A stretch of 64,000 nucleotides of DNA from CAVVJA01 sp963801715 (GCA_963801715.1 CAWDGB010000020.1:124001-188000), one strand, 5' to 3'. Shown: positions 1 to 10,358, counted from the first letter of the stretch. The notes: generated by a model not told the origin, from the sequence alone. Numbers and translations: made by a program.

Positions 1-118
1 TAGATCAGGCGGCCGATCTGCAGTTGAGCGCCGTCTGCAGGCGACCGAATTTACTCAACGATCGCGATCCTGCCTCGATTCGTTCTCAGGTTCGTCCTTC
101 CTTGCGTTCTGCCTTTCG

Positions 119-1030
119 CTATGCCGCGACGCGTTCTGCGCCGGCGAGATGCGCCGACAGGAGCTGTCCGGCTCTGTCCAGTGCAGCGGCCGCTTCGTCG
201 AGGATCGGATAGAAGGTTTGGAAGACGTGCGGAACGCCAGGGGTGATGTCGAGGGTGACCTCGACGTCGGCCGTGGCGGCTTGTTTCGCGAGGCGGACGG
301 CGTCGTCGAGGAGAACCTCGTGAGTTCCGGCCTGGATGATCAAAGGCGGGAGGCCGGAGAGATCGGCGAATATCGGGCTGATGAGGCCCATAGCGGCGTC
401 TTGTCCCGCCGTGTAGTCGGTGACTCGGGATTGGAGGTTTTCCCGGCTCATCAGCGAGTCGACCTCGCGCTTGGTTTCCATGGTCGACCCGGCCAGGGTG
501 AGGTCGGCATACGGTGACATGACGAAGGCTGCGGCGGGCAACGGCAGCCCGTGATCTCGGGCGTTGACCAGGGTGGCGACGGCGAGGCCGCCGCCAGCGG
601 ACTCTCCCGCGAAGGCGATGTCCAATGGGGCAGTGCCGTTTTGCAGGAGGGCTTCGTAGGCTGCAAGAGCGTCGTCGACCGCCGCCGGATACGGATGCTC
701 GGGGGCGAGTCGGTAGTCGACGGAGATGACCTTGGCGAGCGTCCGCCGGCCGACCTGCGAGGCCAGGTCAGCGGCGAGGAAGGCGTCCCCCAGTACGTAC
801 ACGCCGCCGTGGAAGTAAAGAACAACATGGCGAGGTTCGATTCCGTTGATTGTGATCTCGGCCGTTGGGACGGCACCCAATGCGGCTGCGGTCACGGTCA
901 CGTCGGCGGGCAGCGGCTGCGTCGATGTCAACTCGCGGAGCAGTCGCCGTTGCTCGTTGACATCGCTACCGACGGGGAAGGCTGACTGTCGCAGGATTGC
1001 TTCGAGGCTCTCTCGCTGCTCGGTGCTCAC
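119..1030 (-). CDS. Alpha/beta hydrolase, HSL-type esterase/lipase
   Basis: A 303-residue hydrolase of the hormone-sensitive-lipase family, expected to cleave carboxylic esters in the cytoplasm; no signal peptide is visible. It shows the oxyanion-hole motif HGGV (residues 74-77, a variant of HGGG), the nucleophile elbow GESAGG with Ser144, a DDAV acid region and the C-terminal GVPHVFQ histidine. The order and length fit the family. The start is GTG at 1030, chosen because a GGGAGA ribosome site lies just upstream. It stands alone, with about 250 bases separating it from the next gene. The substrate cannot be read from sequence. Confidence 0.9.
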   Translation of the reverse strand: MSTEQRESLEAILRQSAFPVGSDVNEQRRLLRELTSTQPLPADVTVTAAALGAVPTAEITINGIEPRHVVLYFHGGVYVLGDAFLAADLASQVGRRTLAKVISVDYRLAPEHPYPAAVDDALAAYEALLQNGTAPLDIAFAGESAGGGLAVATLVNARDHGLPLPAAAFVMSPYADLTLAGSTMETKREVDSLMSRENLQSRVTDYTAGQDAAMGLISPIFADLSGLPPLIIQAGTHEVLLDDAVRLAKQAATADVEVTLDITPGVPHVFQTFYPILDEAAAALDRAGQLLSAHLAGAERVAA

Positions 1031-1276
1031 GGAGGATCTCCCTTCGGTTGGGGTTGGCTGGGCAGCGCTGCCAGGCGCGTTTCAATCCGCCGCTGAATTT
1101 CCTGCCGGGAGGCAGGCCACTGCCACCGTTGCCGCCAGGCAGGTGAGGAGGCGTCACCGGATTCCGGTGATTCGCGCGACCGGACCTGGGGCACTGAAGG
1201 TCTTGATGGTCCTGACCCCCGGAGCCCGCGGCCTTGAGCAGGAGCTACCTGGCGTCCAAGGACCGGCGCGGTCCGA

Positions 1277-2350
1277 TCATGAGTTGGCGACAGGACGCGG
1301 CGGGGGCGACGCACTTGCCGGGTGATCCGGCGTTGCCTGAAGCACGGCCCATGCGAAGACGAGTGCCGCAGTCGTGTAGATGGCACCGCCGATGCCATAA
1401 AGGTCGAAGCCGATGAGGTTGCCGACCAGCATTAACGTCGGCCCGACTCGAATCGTGCGACGGTCGAGCCGTGGACGGATCAGCAAGGCCTCGATCAGTT
1501 GCAGGCCGATCAACAGGCTGAGGAGCGTGGGGTACGTGTAGTCGTGTGGTTCGGTTGCGGCCGCGAGAAGTGGGGCCAATCCGCCCACGAGGATGCCCAG
1601 GAACGGTATGACACCCAACCATCCGACCAGCAACGCAAGGACGAACGGTGCCGGCAGGTCGAGCAGATAGAAGACCGCCGAGCAGACAGCGGTGATCACA
1701 ATCGTCTGGGCAAGGACGACGAGGAGGTAGGCCCGACCACGATCCGATCCGTGGTAGACGGCGGCGGTCACGGAGGCTTGCCGACCCGGGTCGGCGATCT
1801 GACGCAGGGCGGCCGACACGAACCGTGGTCCATAAATCACCAGGAACAGTGTCAACACGCCGGTCACGATGTAAGTCGAGGCGGTTCCGGCGGCGGCCGC
1901 GACCTGCGCCCGCGCCCCGAACCGATCGTCAAGGCTGTTCACCAAGGACTGGGTTCGCTGCGCCACGTGGAAGTTCGCCGCCGCGCTGTATCGCTGTTCT
2001 AGTTCGTGCGCGGCTGCGGGCAATGCGGTTCGTAGCCTGTCCACCTCTGAGCGCATGGTTGCCCGGACGCCGATAACCGCGCCACCGGCCAGAGCGACGA
2101 ATCCGACCAGGGTCGTGATCACCGCCAGTGCCCTGGGCATCCGTCGATCGAGAGCGGCGATGACCCCGGACAGCAGCCACGCGACGATTGCGGTTGCGAT
2201 CGTCCACGCAACGGGTCGCCGTGCCGCCTGGAACAGGTTCGCCAGGGCGACCGCAGCCACCACTGCTCCGATGACCAGGAAGACCGAGCCGATGCTCAAC
2301 CTGATCTGGCGGACCTCGACCTCAGGCTCGCGCTGCGCCTCGCCGGTCAC
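1277..2350 (-). CDS. AI-2E family transporter (membrane permease)
   Basis: A 357-residue polytopic membrane protein of the AI-2E family. It has paired hydrophobic helices near residues 17-65, another pair at about 75-95, a polar central stretch, and a helix-rich C-terminal half with the family's typical Gly/Pro-rich loop (VGWLGVIPFLG). Family members export autoinducer-like molecules or act as Na+/H+ antiporters, so the substrate is open. The start is GTG. It is divergent from a second AI-2E gene only about 13 bases away, so the two probably share one compact promoter region or one start is mis-set. Confidence 0.85.
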   Translation of the reverse strand: MTGEAQREPEVEVRQIRLSIGSVFLVIGAVVAAVALANLFQAARRPVAWTIATAIVAWLLSGVIAALDRRMPRALAVITTLVGFVALAGGAVIGVRATMRSEVDRLRTALPAAAHELEQRYSAAANFHVAQRTQSLVNSLDDRFGARAQVAAAAGTASTYIVTGVLTLFLVIYGPRFVSAALRQIADPGRQASVTAAVYHGSDRGRAYLLVVLAQTIVITAVCSAVFYLLDLPAPFVLALLVGWLGVIPFLGILVGGLAPLLAAATEPHDYTYPTLLSLLIGLQLIEALLIRPRLDRRTIRVGPTLMLVGNLIGFDLYGIGGAIYTTAALVFAWAVLQATPDHPASASPPPRPVANS

Positions 2351-2363
2351 GGACGACTATCGT

Positions 2364-3494
2364 ATGCCGATGGTCACGGGCGACCGAGACGATCCGAAGG
2401 CTGAAAGACCGTCCACGACGACGTGGGCGCTTCATCCAATTACCTTTGTCTACATACTCGGCGGAATTCTGGCTGTGTTCGCCGCGTTCGGACTGCTCCG
2501 CTCAGCACCGAGAGCACTGACAACGATCGCCCTCGGCGCCGTGTTCGCCCTGGCCCTCGATCCCGTTGTGGGCGCCGTCCGACGAGCCTGGGGGTGGTCA
2601 CGATCGAGGTCGGTGCTGCTCGTCGTCGGCGGCGTGATCGTCCTTGTCGCGACGGTCGTCGGGATCATGGGGCCGCAAGCGGCAGACCAGGCGAGACATA
2701 TCTCCACCGACCTGCCGCAGACCGTCAGGCAGTTCTACGATCTGCCAGCCATTGGTGGCTGGCTCGAACGCCAGGACGCAGCGGCCAAGGTTGATCAGGC
2801 GGTCAGGGACCTGCCAGGCAACATCAGCGACAAGAGTGTGACCGACACGGTCGAGGGACTGATAGGAGGCACGCTCTCGACCGTGTTCGTGGTCGCCGTG
2901 GCGATTGCGGTACTGCTCGACGGCGAGCGCCTCGTGGCTGCCGTTCGCCGCCTGCTGCCGCAGCGTTGGCGCGCGCGTGCGGACCAGGTCGGACGTGTGT
3001 TCTACCAGGCGACGGCCCAGTACTTCGGCGGGTCGCTGGCAGTTGCCGCGCTGATGGGAATCGTGGTGCTCGCGCTGTGTCTGATATTCGGCGTCCCGCT
3101 TGCTCCGCTGGCCGCCATTTGGGCCACAATTACCGATCTCATCCCGCAGGTCGGCGGATTTCTCGGCGGCGCTCTCCTGGGTGTGTTGGCGCTGACCCAA
3201 GGGCCAGTCGTCTTCGTCGTGGTCGTCGGGCTGTACATCCTCTACATGAACCTCGAAAACCACGTGATCAGCCCGGCAATCGTCGGTAAAGCTGTCGACG
3301 TCACGCCGGCAACCACGATGCTCGCCGCACTGGTCGGCGGTGCCGCGGCCGGCGTCCCCGGCGCGTTGGTCGCCACCCCGCTGGTCGGTGCCCTCAAGCA
3401 GCTCTACATGCAACTGCGCTGGGGCCAGCAACCGTTCGAGTCGCAACGGCCATCATTGCGCAGCCGCCTCGGAAAGCTGCGCCGACGAAAGTAA
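2364..3494 (+). CDS. AI-2E family transporter (second copy, divergent)
   Basis: A permease of about 376 residues in the same family as its divergent neighbour but clearly diverged from it. N-terminal helices (about 25-60), a helix at about 90-110, and a conserved C-terminal membrane block with DLIPQVGGFLGG, ENHVISP and GGAAAGVPGAL motifs support the family. The ATG at 2364 was chosen because anything further upstream runs antisense into the neighbouring gene; ATG 2370 is an equal alternative. The tail is Arg-rich. Substrate unknown. Confidence 0.85.
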   Translation: MPMVTGDRDDPKAERPSTTTWALHPITFVYILGGILAVFAAFGLLRSAPRALTTIALGAVFALALDPVVGAVRRAWGWSRSRSVLLVVGGVIVLVATVVGIMGPQAADQARHISTDLPQTVRQFYDLPAIGGWLERQDAAAKVDQAVRDLPGNISDKSVTDTVEGLIGGTLSTVFVVAVAIAVLLDGERLVAAVRRLLPQRWRARADQVGRVFYQATAQYFGGSLAVAALMGIVVLALCLIFGVPLAPLAAIWATITDLIPQVGGFLGGALLGVLALTQGPVVFVVVVGLYILYMNLENHVISPAIVGKAVDVTPATTMLAALVGGAAAGVPGALVATPLVGALKQLYMQLRWGQQPFESQRPSLRSRLGKLRRRK

Positions 3495-3927
3495 GAAACA
3501 GTCCTGCGCCTCGATCTGTTACCGCGGACGGGGAAGCGGGCGATCATGATCGCCGCGCAGCGGAATCCGGACCTCCGCAAGGGATCGACGGCACCTGGTA
3601 CTTCGCCCGGCGCAGCAGATCCTCGACTGGAGCGAGACGCGCCAGCCAACCCGTAGTCCGCGGATCAGCGAACCCGGCAAGCGGGCACCGCGCTCCGTCG
3701 CCGACCTACCGAAGTCGACCCCGCAGGTGGAGGCGTTCGCGAAGCAGTTGAAGTCGCAGGGGTGATGGCGCCACTCGCCGCGCGCGCCGCGTCGTCGAGG
3801 TGGACGTCGGCGACTGGAGGTTCTCCACCCGGGTTCGGGATTGCGTCGCGGTGTCATCCGTGGTCGAATGCATCGCCTCGCGTGGGCGCGGAAGCACCAT
3901 CACTGTGCAGAGATTGGTCGGCGGTTG
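3495..3927 (+). other. Gene-poor stretch with a decayed coding remnant
   Basis: No intact gene. Between about 3560 and 3765 one plus frame reads a short peptide ending in PRSVADLPKSTPQVEAFAKQ and then a stop. This faintly resembles the segment before the GFRFVGPTT region of 3-methyladenine DNA glycosylase I, but the diagnostic parts are missing. The remainder shows no RNA or repeat that I can support. The resemblance is weak. Confidence 0.25.
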
Positions 3928-5131
3928 ATGCGAGCAGGTCGCGGTGTGGCGTTCCTGGTTGTGGTGACGGCGGTTTGGCTGGCGGGATTCGGTAGCGCGT
4001 TCGCTGATCCGAGCACGGGTCCGTCACCGTCGGGGACGGCGGTGTCCTCGACGCCGCCAGCCTCGTCGGAGTCGCCGGCCACTCCCACACCGACCGCCGC
4101 GACCGCGACTGGTACATCGACCGCCGCGCCGAGCGCGAGTGAGACACCGAGCGACGCGCCGACGGCGTCGGAAGGGGCGTCGCCGAAGGTGGCTCCGCCG
4201 AACACGGTGACGGCGACGTTCAACGGGTTCTGCTCGGATTATGGCTGGGACGTCACGAACACCACGGCGGAAGCGGTCACGGTGCATGTCGAGGTGAATG
4301 GTGTACCGGCTGGCGACTCGGTGGTCGTCCCGCCCGGCACCACCGTGCATGTCCCGCTCGATTTCAACACGGAACCGGCAAGCACGGTGCAGCTGGTCGA
4401 CGCGCAGGACGACGTGATCTCGTCGCTGGTGGTGCGGTTCTGCATCGCGGTCGAGAACGTCTCCGTGACCATCGCGGCGGGCGCTACCTATACGAAGACG
4501 GACTTCATTTCCGCGTCACGGATGCCCCCCCGCCCGCGGCACGGAGTGGTCACCACCGAGACGAGGCCTGGCGGCGTGTTGCTGCGATATACCCCCGACC
4601 CGTGCTTCGCCGGCACAGACAGCTTCGGCTACAACGACTTCATTGCAGGCAGTACAGGGAGTCATCACGGTGACCGTGCTGCCCGGTGCGTGCGGGATCA
4701 CCGTGCACCGCAGCGCGACGAACTGCACGACGAACACCGTCAGCTACACGGCGAGCAACCCATACTCGTTACCGGCACACCTGATCGAGTCCAACTCCGC
4801 CACCCCCGGCGCCAGCAAAGACCTCGTCCTGCCCGCGCACCACACCATGGTGATCAGCACCGTCACACTCGCGCAGCCCACGACGCACGCCCAGGTCAGC
4901 TTCACGGTGCGCGACACGACCCACACCGTGCTCACCGACGAGATCACCTTCCCCTGCCCGCCACCGGCCAGCCCGTCCCAATCACCCCTGGCCGCGACCG
5001 GAGCGGCACCCACGCAACTCGCAGCGTTCGGCGCCGCCGCCATCGCGATCGGCGCCATCCTCACCTGGATAGTGCGCCCCCACCGCGTGACCACCGGCCG
5101 CAAAACAAGACCACGACAGCCGACAAGTTGA
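3928..5131 (+). CDS. Secreted surface protein with LAATG sortase signal (frame break)
   Basis: An extracellular wall-anchored protein. The N-terminus is a signal peptide (MRAGRGVAFLVVVTAVWLAG...FA), followed by a Thr/Ser/Pro-rich stalk (about residues 35-90), beta-rich domains with an Ig-like signature (PCFAGTDSFGYNDF), and a C-terminal LAATG motif, hydrophobic helix and basic tail (PHR). LAxTG is the signal for class E sortases of high-GC Gram-positives. The ATG at 3928 puts the signal peptide at the start. The reading frame breaks at about 4645-4665: the Ig-like domain runs out of one frame and continues (GVITVTVLPG) in the next, so the span covers both halves. Ligand or role unknown. Confidence 0.75.
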
Positions 5132-5136
5132 CCTGC

Positions 5137-5155
5137 GCACGCAGCTCCTGCGTGC
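5137..5155 (+). terminator. Stem-loop after the surface protein gene
   Basis: A perfect 8-bp stem GCACGCAG / CTGCGTGC with a 3-base loop begins 5 bases after the stop codon. There is no clear T-run, so it is a candidate terminator or 3' end protector. Confidence 0.5.
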
Positions 5156-5282
5156 CCTTGGTAGCTTTCGCCTTGCTCGGCCGGGCAGTCGTGGACGATC
5201 CTGCCTGCAGAGGACAGGCTTCCTAACGGTCCCGAGAGCTCTCGGTGAGGACGGCATGGGACCGCGACGGTTGCGGGCTGTA

Positions 5283-6540
5283 TCAGAAGTCGATGGGGTC
5301 GCGGATCAGTGGGCAGGTCATGCAGTGGCCGCCGCCGCGGCCGCGGCCGAGTTCCGCGCCGACGATGGTGATCACTTCGATACCCGCGTTGCGCAGCTGA
5401 GAGTTGGTGTACGTGTTGCGGTCGTAGGCGTAGACCACGCCCGGGGCGGCGGCGAGAACGTTGTTGCCGCTGTCCCACTGCTGGCGCTCGGTGGCGTAGG
5501 GGTCACCTCCGGTTTCCACGACGCGCAGTAGGTCGAGGTTCAGGGCATTGGCAAGGACGTCGAGGAAGCTGTTCTTCTCCTCGATGACGTCGATCGGGGT
5601 CTTGTCGCCCGGCCGGAGGGTGAAGGTCTGAATAGCGTCGACGATCTCTCGGTAAGCCGTGACGCAGTCTCGATCGACGAAGGTGATGACGGTGTCGAGG
5701 TGCATCGCCGAGCGCAGCCTGGGCAGGCTGGCGACGATGACGCGGTCTGCGGCGCCGTTTGCGAAGAGGGTGGCGGCTAGTTGGGTGATCGCCTGCCGCG
5801 ACGATCGCTCGCCCATGCCGACGATTACCGCCCCGTTGCCGATCGGCATGACGTCTCCGCCCTCGAGCGTTGCCAGGCCCCAGTTCTGCTCGGGATCGCC
5901 CCACCACGTCGTGGCGCCGATGAAGTCCGGATGGAAGGTGTAGATGGCCTTCATGAGGAGGGTCTCGCCTTGCCTGGCCGGCCAGTACGAGCGGGTTGAG
6001 CGTGACTCCGCCGTAGATCCAACATGTGGTGTCCCGCGTGTAGAGCGTGTTGGGCAGCGGCGGCATGAGATATTCGCCCATCCCTCTGGACTCGCGCGCC
6101 AAGGCGAGGTCGCTGCTCCGAAATTCCTCCGGCAGATCAAATGTCGACAGTCCGCCGATCATGTATTCCGCCAGGGCGCGAGGAGCGAGAGACTCCAGGA
6201 ACGCCCGTGTGCCCTCGACCAGGCCCAGACCGACTTCGTTCGGCACAATCTTCCGGTCGAGCAACCATGCTTTCGCCTCGGGGATCGTGAGCGTTGCCGA
6301 CAACAGGTCGTGCAGCTCGACGACATCGATACCGCGATCACGCATCTTGGTCATGAAATCGAGATGGTCACGTCGCGCGTTCTGCACCCACATCACTTCG
6401 TCAAAGAGCAGGCCGTCGCGGTTGGACGGGGTGAGCCGCTCATGCGCGAGCCCCGGTGCGCAGACCAGCACCTTGCGTAATTGGCCAACCTCCGAATGCA
6501 CGCCGTATTGGGCAGACGGACGTGTGACAGGCCCGGTCAT
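5283..6540 (-). CDS. arcA: Arginine deiminase (frame break)
   Basis: Hydrolyses L-arginine to citrulline and ammonia in the cytoplasm, the first step of the arginine deiminase pathway. The active-site set is readable in order: Asp in LYTRDTTCW, Glu in LEGGD, His and Asp in MHLDTVITF, and the nucleophilic Cys in GGGHCMTCP close to the C-terminus. The ATG at 6540 has a strong GGAAGGGGG site. The frame breaks at about 5990-6010: TLNP ends one frame and YWPARQGETLLMKAIY continues in another, exactly as in intact relatives. No arcB or arcC is next to it, so it may work alone or with distant genes. Confidence 0.88.
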
Positions 6541-6794
6541 CGCACTACCCCCTTCCAGGGCATCGACGGTGCAAGCCGTCATGACATCGACCGTGATGCA
6601 CCACGACCTCTAGGGAAAGGTCTTGGACACCCAGCGCGTCGATCCTTGTCCATTGTGCGATTCGAAGGCGCCGACGCGGACTGGGAAGATCATCACACGA
6701 ACGGTGCGCGCCGTGGGGGTTCGCGCCGCCGGGGCGGTAATTCCGCGCTCTATCCGGCCACCTTCGACGCGTCGTCGGCTTGGGGTACGAATGA

Positions 6795-7275
6795 TCAGCC
6801 GGGAAGGTCTTCCGGTCGCTTGGCGGCGAGGTGTCCGCGTGAGCAGCCCGGTGGATTGGCCCACTTCGATCAGGTAACCGTCTGGGTCCCGCATGTAGCA
6901 GCGGATCTCTGCTCCGCGGTCGATCGGCGGGGTGAGAAACGTTGCCCCCCGAGCGCTCCACTCCCGATGACAGGCGTCGATGTCGGCGACCCGGAGATTC
7001 AGAAAGATGGAGGTGGTGTCGCCCGGTTCGTAGTCGGCGACGGTGATGTCGGGCTTGTCCGGGGTGGGCGGGCCGCCTGGATTCATGATGATCCAGGAGT
7101 TGGCGAGCTTGACCATGCAGGGGTTTTCCTCGAGAACGACTGTTCCGCCCAGTACCTCGGTGTAGAACGCGCGCGACCGTGCCACCTTCCGGACCGTGAT
7201 GAACAGCGTCACGAAGAAGCCTTCGCTAGGCGTCGGAAGGTTGGCATAGTCGATGAATACCTCGTTCTCTGGCAT
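6795..7275 (-). CDS. VOC family protein (glyoxalase/dioxygenase superfamily, frame break)
   Basis: A single-domain vicinal oxygen chelate protein. It shows the betaalphabetabetabeta pattern from FFVTLFITVRKVARSRAFY through YMRDPDGYLIEVGQ, the metal-binding Glu being in LIEVGQ. The start ATG at 7275 has a GAAAGGA site. After LIEVGQSTGLL the frame slips at about 6838: one frame runs on as Arg-rich nonsense, whereas the shifted frame gives RGHLAAKRPEDLPG then TGA at 6795, a normal family ending. I therefore end the gene at 6795. Substrate unknown. Confidence 0.75.
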
Positions 7276-7610
7276 ATGAGTCCTTTCGCTCTCAGGATCG
7301 GCGGGAGCCGAGAAGAGTCCAGGGCGACGCGTCCGGGAACCTCGCTAGTCAACGTGAAACGAGACTAGCCACGGGCAGTTCAGGTGACCGTTAATGGGTC
7401 TGACGAGGGCAGCCACGTCGGCACCACGGAGGTCTGCGGGGTGGCCCGGCGAAACGACCCATGCCGAGGACATTCGTCGATCCTTTGAGCCGGCAGCACG
7501 CTTGGTTGCCTACAAGTTGCCTAGGTCTCTATTGCGCGACCCAAGTGACCTGGCAGGCTTACCGGGACCCGACTGCTTCGACACGTCCCGCCATGCGCTC
7601 TGGAGGACCA
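7276..7610. other. Divergent intergenic region
   Basis: About 335 bases between two divergent genes. It presumably holds promoters for both. I see no RNA, repeat or convincing -35/-10 pair in it. Confidence 0.4.
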
Positions 7611-9336
7611 GTGACCGACCTCACGCAGCACATCGATACCGTCCCGAGCACGCGGTTCCCGGTTTATACCCGGCTCAACGCAGGCGATGTCATGCCGGAT
7701 CCGATCACTCCGCTGGGCGCGACGCTGGTGTGGATCCCCGAGGTGCTGCCGGGATGGGCCAGCGGCTACATGCGGGTCGGCTCGTTTACGCCGCGGGAGT
7801 TGGACGGCGAGCCGTTCCTCGCGGGTGGCTTTTACTACGGCTACTTGTACGTCAACCAGACGGCGGTGCGGCTTATCGGCATCCGAGCCGGCATCGGTAG
7901 TGATGCGATCGACGCGGCGTTCTTCGCCCACCCGAACCCTCCGCCGCACCAGGCCAGTCCGTCCGACGTCAACGAAGAACTGTCGGCGGTCATGGCCCAG
8001 CGGACACAGTGGACGCTGACGACGTCGACCTACCCCGAGTTGGAGGAGGAACGGGAGCTCGCCGACCGCATTCGGGCCGAGCGCCCGAACCTGGCGACGG
8101 CCACCAACGAGGTGCTGATCGCTCGGGCCCGCTCGATTGCGCCGCTGCAGCGGCTGGTGTGGGGCCGCGCGTACAACGTCGCGAGTGGTCAGGCCTCGAT
8201 CGGGCCGGGCGTCATCACGTCGTTGGTCGGGGCCGCCGATCCCACGCTGACCATCCGGCTGATTGGCAGCGCCGGTGAGGTCGATTCGGCTCTGCCGTCG
8301 TTCGCGCTGTGGGACCTCTCCCGCGAGGTTCGCGCCGACACCGGCCTGACCGCCACTTTCGACGCCGGTGAGGAAGGATTGCTCGACCGCTTGCGGGCCG
8401 AGCATCCCGCTTTCGCGACTCGGTTCGACAATTTCGTCTTCGAATTCGGTTATCGGGGTCCGAGCGAGTGGGATCCCGGCATGGACTCGTGGGAGACCAA
8501 GCCTGAGCTGCCGTTGTCGCTGATCGGCCGGTTGCGGTACCTGGAGGACGACCAATCGCCGGTGTTGCGCCGTGAGGCCCGCTCGGGGGACGCCGCCGCC
8601 GCGCTGCAGGAGGCACTGGCGCTGCTCGCAGACAACCAGGAGGCCATACAGACGCTGCACCTCGCCATCGCCTCCGCTCGCCGCTTCGGCGCTTGGCGCG
8701 AACGGGGCAAGACCAACGCTGTCAAGCTGATGCACGAGGTACGGATCGCGCTCTACGAGCTCGGTCGCCGGCTCGCCGCGGCCGGCGAACTCGATCATCC
8801 ACGCCAGATCTTCATGGCGCTCGAGTCGGAACTGGACATGCTCGCCACCCATGCCGCCGACTACCGCGAGAGGTTGCGCGAGCGGGAGAAGGAGTGGCGC
8901 CAGCTGTTCGCCGTCGAGCCGCCCACCTTCGTTGTTGGTGGCGAGCCGATGAAGCCGGTGTCGGAGTTGCTTCCGCACCGAGGTCGGGCAGTCACCGACC
9001 GTGACGCCCGGCGAGGTGCTGGTCGGCGCACCAGCCTCCGCTGGCGTGGCTCGTGGCCGCGCCCGGGTGATCCGCGACCTGTCCGAGATCGCGGACTTCG
9101 AGCCAGGCGAGATCCTCGTTGCCCCGCAGACCGATCCGTCCTGGACCCCGCTGTTCATGGTCTCCGCCGGCGTCGTCGTCGATGTTGGTGCGATGGGCAG
9201 CCACGCGATGATCGTCAGCCGGGAACTCGGCATTCCGTGCGCGGCCGGCGTGCCGAACGCGACGAACCGGATCCCGACCGGAACGCTGCTCGAGGTGGAC
9301 GGCTCATCCGGAAAGGTCACCGTCCTCGAAGGTTGA
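7611..9336 (+). CDS. PEP-utilising enzyme, swivelling-domain protein without ATP-grasp (frame break)
   Basis: About 575 residues. The C-terminus is the phosphohistidine swivelling domain of PEP synthase/PPDK-like enzymes: GAMGSHAMIVSRELGIPC carries the phospho-accepting His, preceded by GEILVAPQTDPSW. The N-terminal part is a long helical segment resembling the linker region of PEP-utilising proteins; no ATP-grasp nucleotide-binding domain is present. The GTG at 7611 is chosen for its GGAGG site. The frame breaks at about 8985-9005, just before TPGEVLVGAPAS. The partner supplying ATP binding, if any, is not next to it. Biochemical role is uncertain. Confidence 0.7.
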
Positions 9337-9340
9337 AACG

Positions 9341-9390
9341 TCGTGATCTTGGACTTGTAGCTCTGGGGCGCCAGTAAGTCCAAGATCATC
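9341..9390. repeat. Dispersed palindromic element, copy 1
   Basis: A perfect 12-bp inverted repeat, GATCTTGGACTT (9345-9356) and AAGTCCAAGATC (9376-9387), with a 19-base spacer. It begins 9 bases after a plus-strand stop and precedes the end of a convergent gene. A second copy with the same arms and the same spacer length lies at 36152-36194. It probably folds as a bidirectional hairpin and may act as a terminator. Confidence 0.75.
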
Positions 9391-9457
9391 GGGATCGAAG
9401 GACCGCGGCCGCGCGCTGCGGGTACCACGAGCACTCGCGGACAGGACGCTGCGTGGC

Positions 9458-10324
9458 CTACGGCCAGCCGACGCCGGGTACGGACACATCAGCGATAAGG
9501 AGCCGGCCGGTGCGGGGTCCGCTGGTCAGCCGGTGCAAGTTGTCGGCGAAGTCCTCGTTCATGTGCCAGTCGGCGGCCAGCATGAACAGCGTCGTACCGC
9601 CATCCCCGCCCAGCATGCACGCGAAGCACGCCCGGTCGGTTTCGATCCATTGCCGGACCCGGCCACCTTCGTCGACGCGAATGCAGCCGGGCCGGCCGTC
9701 TCGCCAGCTCGGCCCCCATACCGCGCCCTCAGCGTCGAGGCAGATGCCGTCGCTGAACACGTCGGCCCAGACCCGCCGATTGAGCAGGCTGCCGTCGGCA
9801 GCGATGTCGAACGCGGTGAGCTTGCCGGCAAACGACTCCGCAATGATCAGCGTCGAGTTGTCGGCGGTCACTGCCATGCCATTCGGGAAGGCGATCTGAT
9901 CTGCGACCTGCCGTACTGCACCGTCTGTCGTGACGAGCGCGATGACGCCGGGCGCTACTCGTGCGCTGGGGTCGAACTCGCAGCCGCCGTTGAGGTAGAT
10001 GTTGCCGCGACCGTCGACGACGATCTCGTTGAGGTTGCTCACCGCCAGGCCGCCGGTGTCGACGTGCTCGACAAAGGCCCCGTCCGACTCCTGGCGGAGC
10101 AGGCGCGCTTCTGGCCCCGAGACGACAAGCAGCCGGCCGTCGGGTAGCCAGTCGATAGAGAACGGGATGGTGGTCGGGACGCGGGCCATCACCTCGCTCC
10201 GGCCGGTGACGTCGACCGCAATGATTTCTTGCGTTCCCCAGTTGGAGAACCAGAGACGGCCGTCGTGCCACCGCGGCGACTCGCCTATCACTAGCCCGGT
10301 CATCAACACCTGCGGTTCGCTCAT
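9458..10324 (-). CDS. SMP-30/gluconolactonase/LRE family protein
   Basis: A 288-residue six-bladed beta-propeller, predicted to be a metal-dependent lactonase hydrolysing sugar or other lactones. Family marks include GLVIGESPRWHDGRLWFSNW (metal-binding Glu), NEIVVDGRGNIYLNGG, FPNGMAVTADNSTLIIAES and FSDGICLDAEGAVW. The ATG at 10324 is preceded by GAAAGG. A promoter block matching the one ahead of the ECF42 operon lies 35 bases upstream, partly inside the end of the sigma gene, so it is probably under that sigma factor. The true substrate is not inferable. Confidence 0.88.
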   Translation of the reverse strand: MSEPQVLMTGLVIGESPRWHDGRLWFSNWGTQEIIAVDVTGRSEVMARVPTTIPFSIDWLPDGRLLVVSGPEARLLRQESDGAFVEHVDTGGLAVSNLNEIVVDGRGNIYLNGGCEFDPSARVAPGVIALVTTDGAVRQVADQIAFPNGMAVTADNSTLIIAESFAGKLTAFDIAADGSLLNRRVWADVFSDGICLDAEGAVWGPSWRDGRPGCIRVDEGGRVRQWIETDRACFACMLGGDGGTTLFMLAADWHMNEDFADNLHRLTSGPRTGRLLIADVSVPGVGWP

Positions 10325-10358
10325 GATGCACGCCTTTCAGTCAGCGGGTGGTCACTCG

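Noticed and set aside
4643..4680. Separate gene starting at 4643
   Set aside because: The sequence from here continues the Ig-like domain of the upstream surface protein in a shifted frame; it is one broken gene.
6610..6794. C-terminal extension of the VOC protein
   Set aside because: Arg-rich with no family match; a one-base shift gives the normal ending RPEDLPG and a stop at 6795.
7521..9434. 637-codon open frame antisense to the PEP-utilising gene
   Set aside because: Low-complexity Arg/Gly composition and no motifs; a high-GC shadow frame of the plus-strand gene, which shows clear domains.
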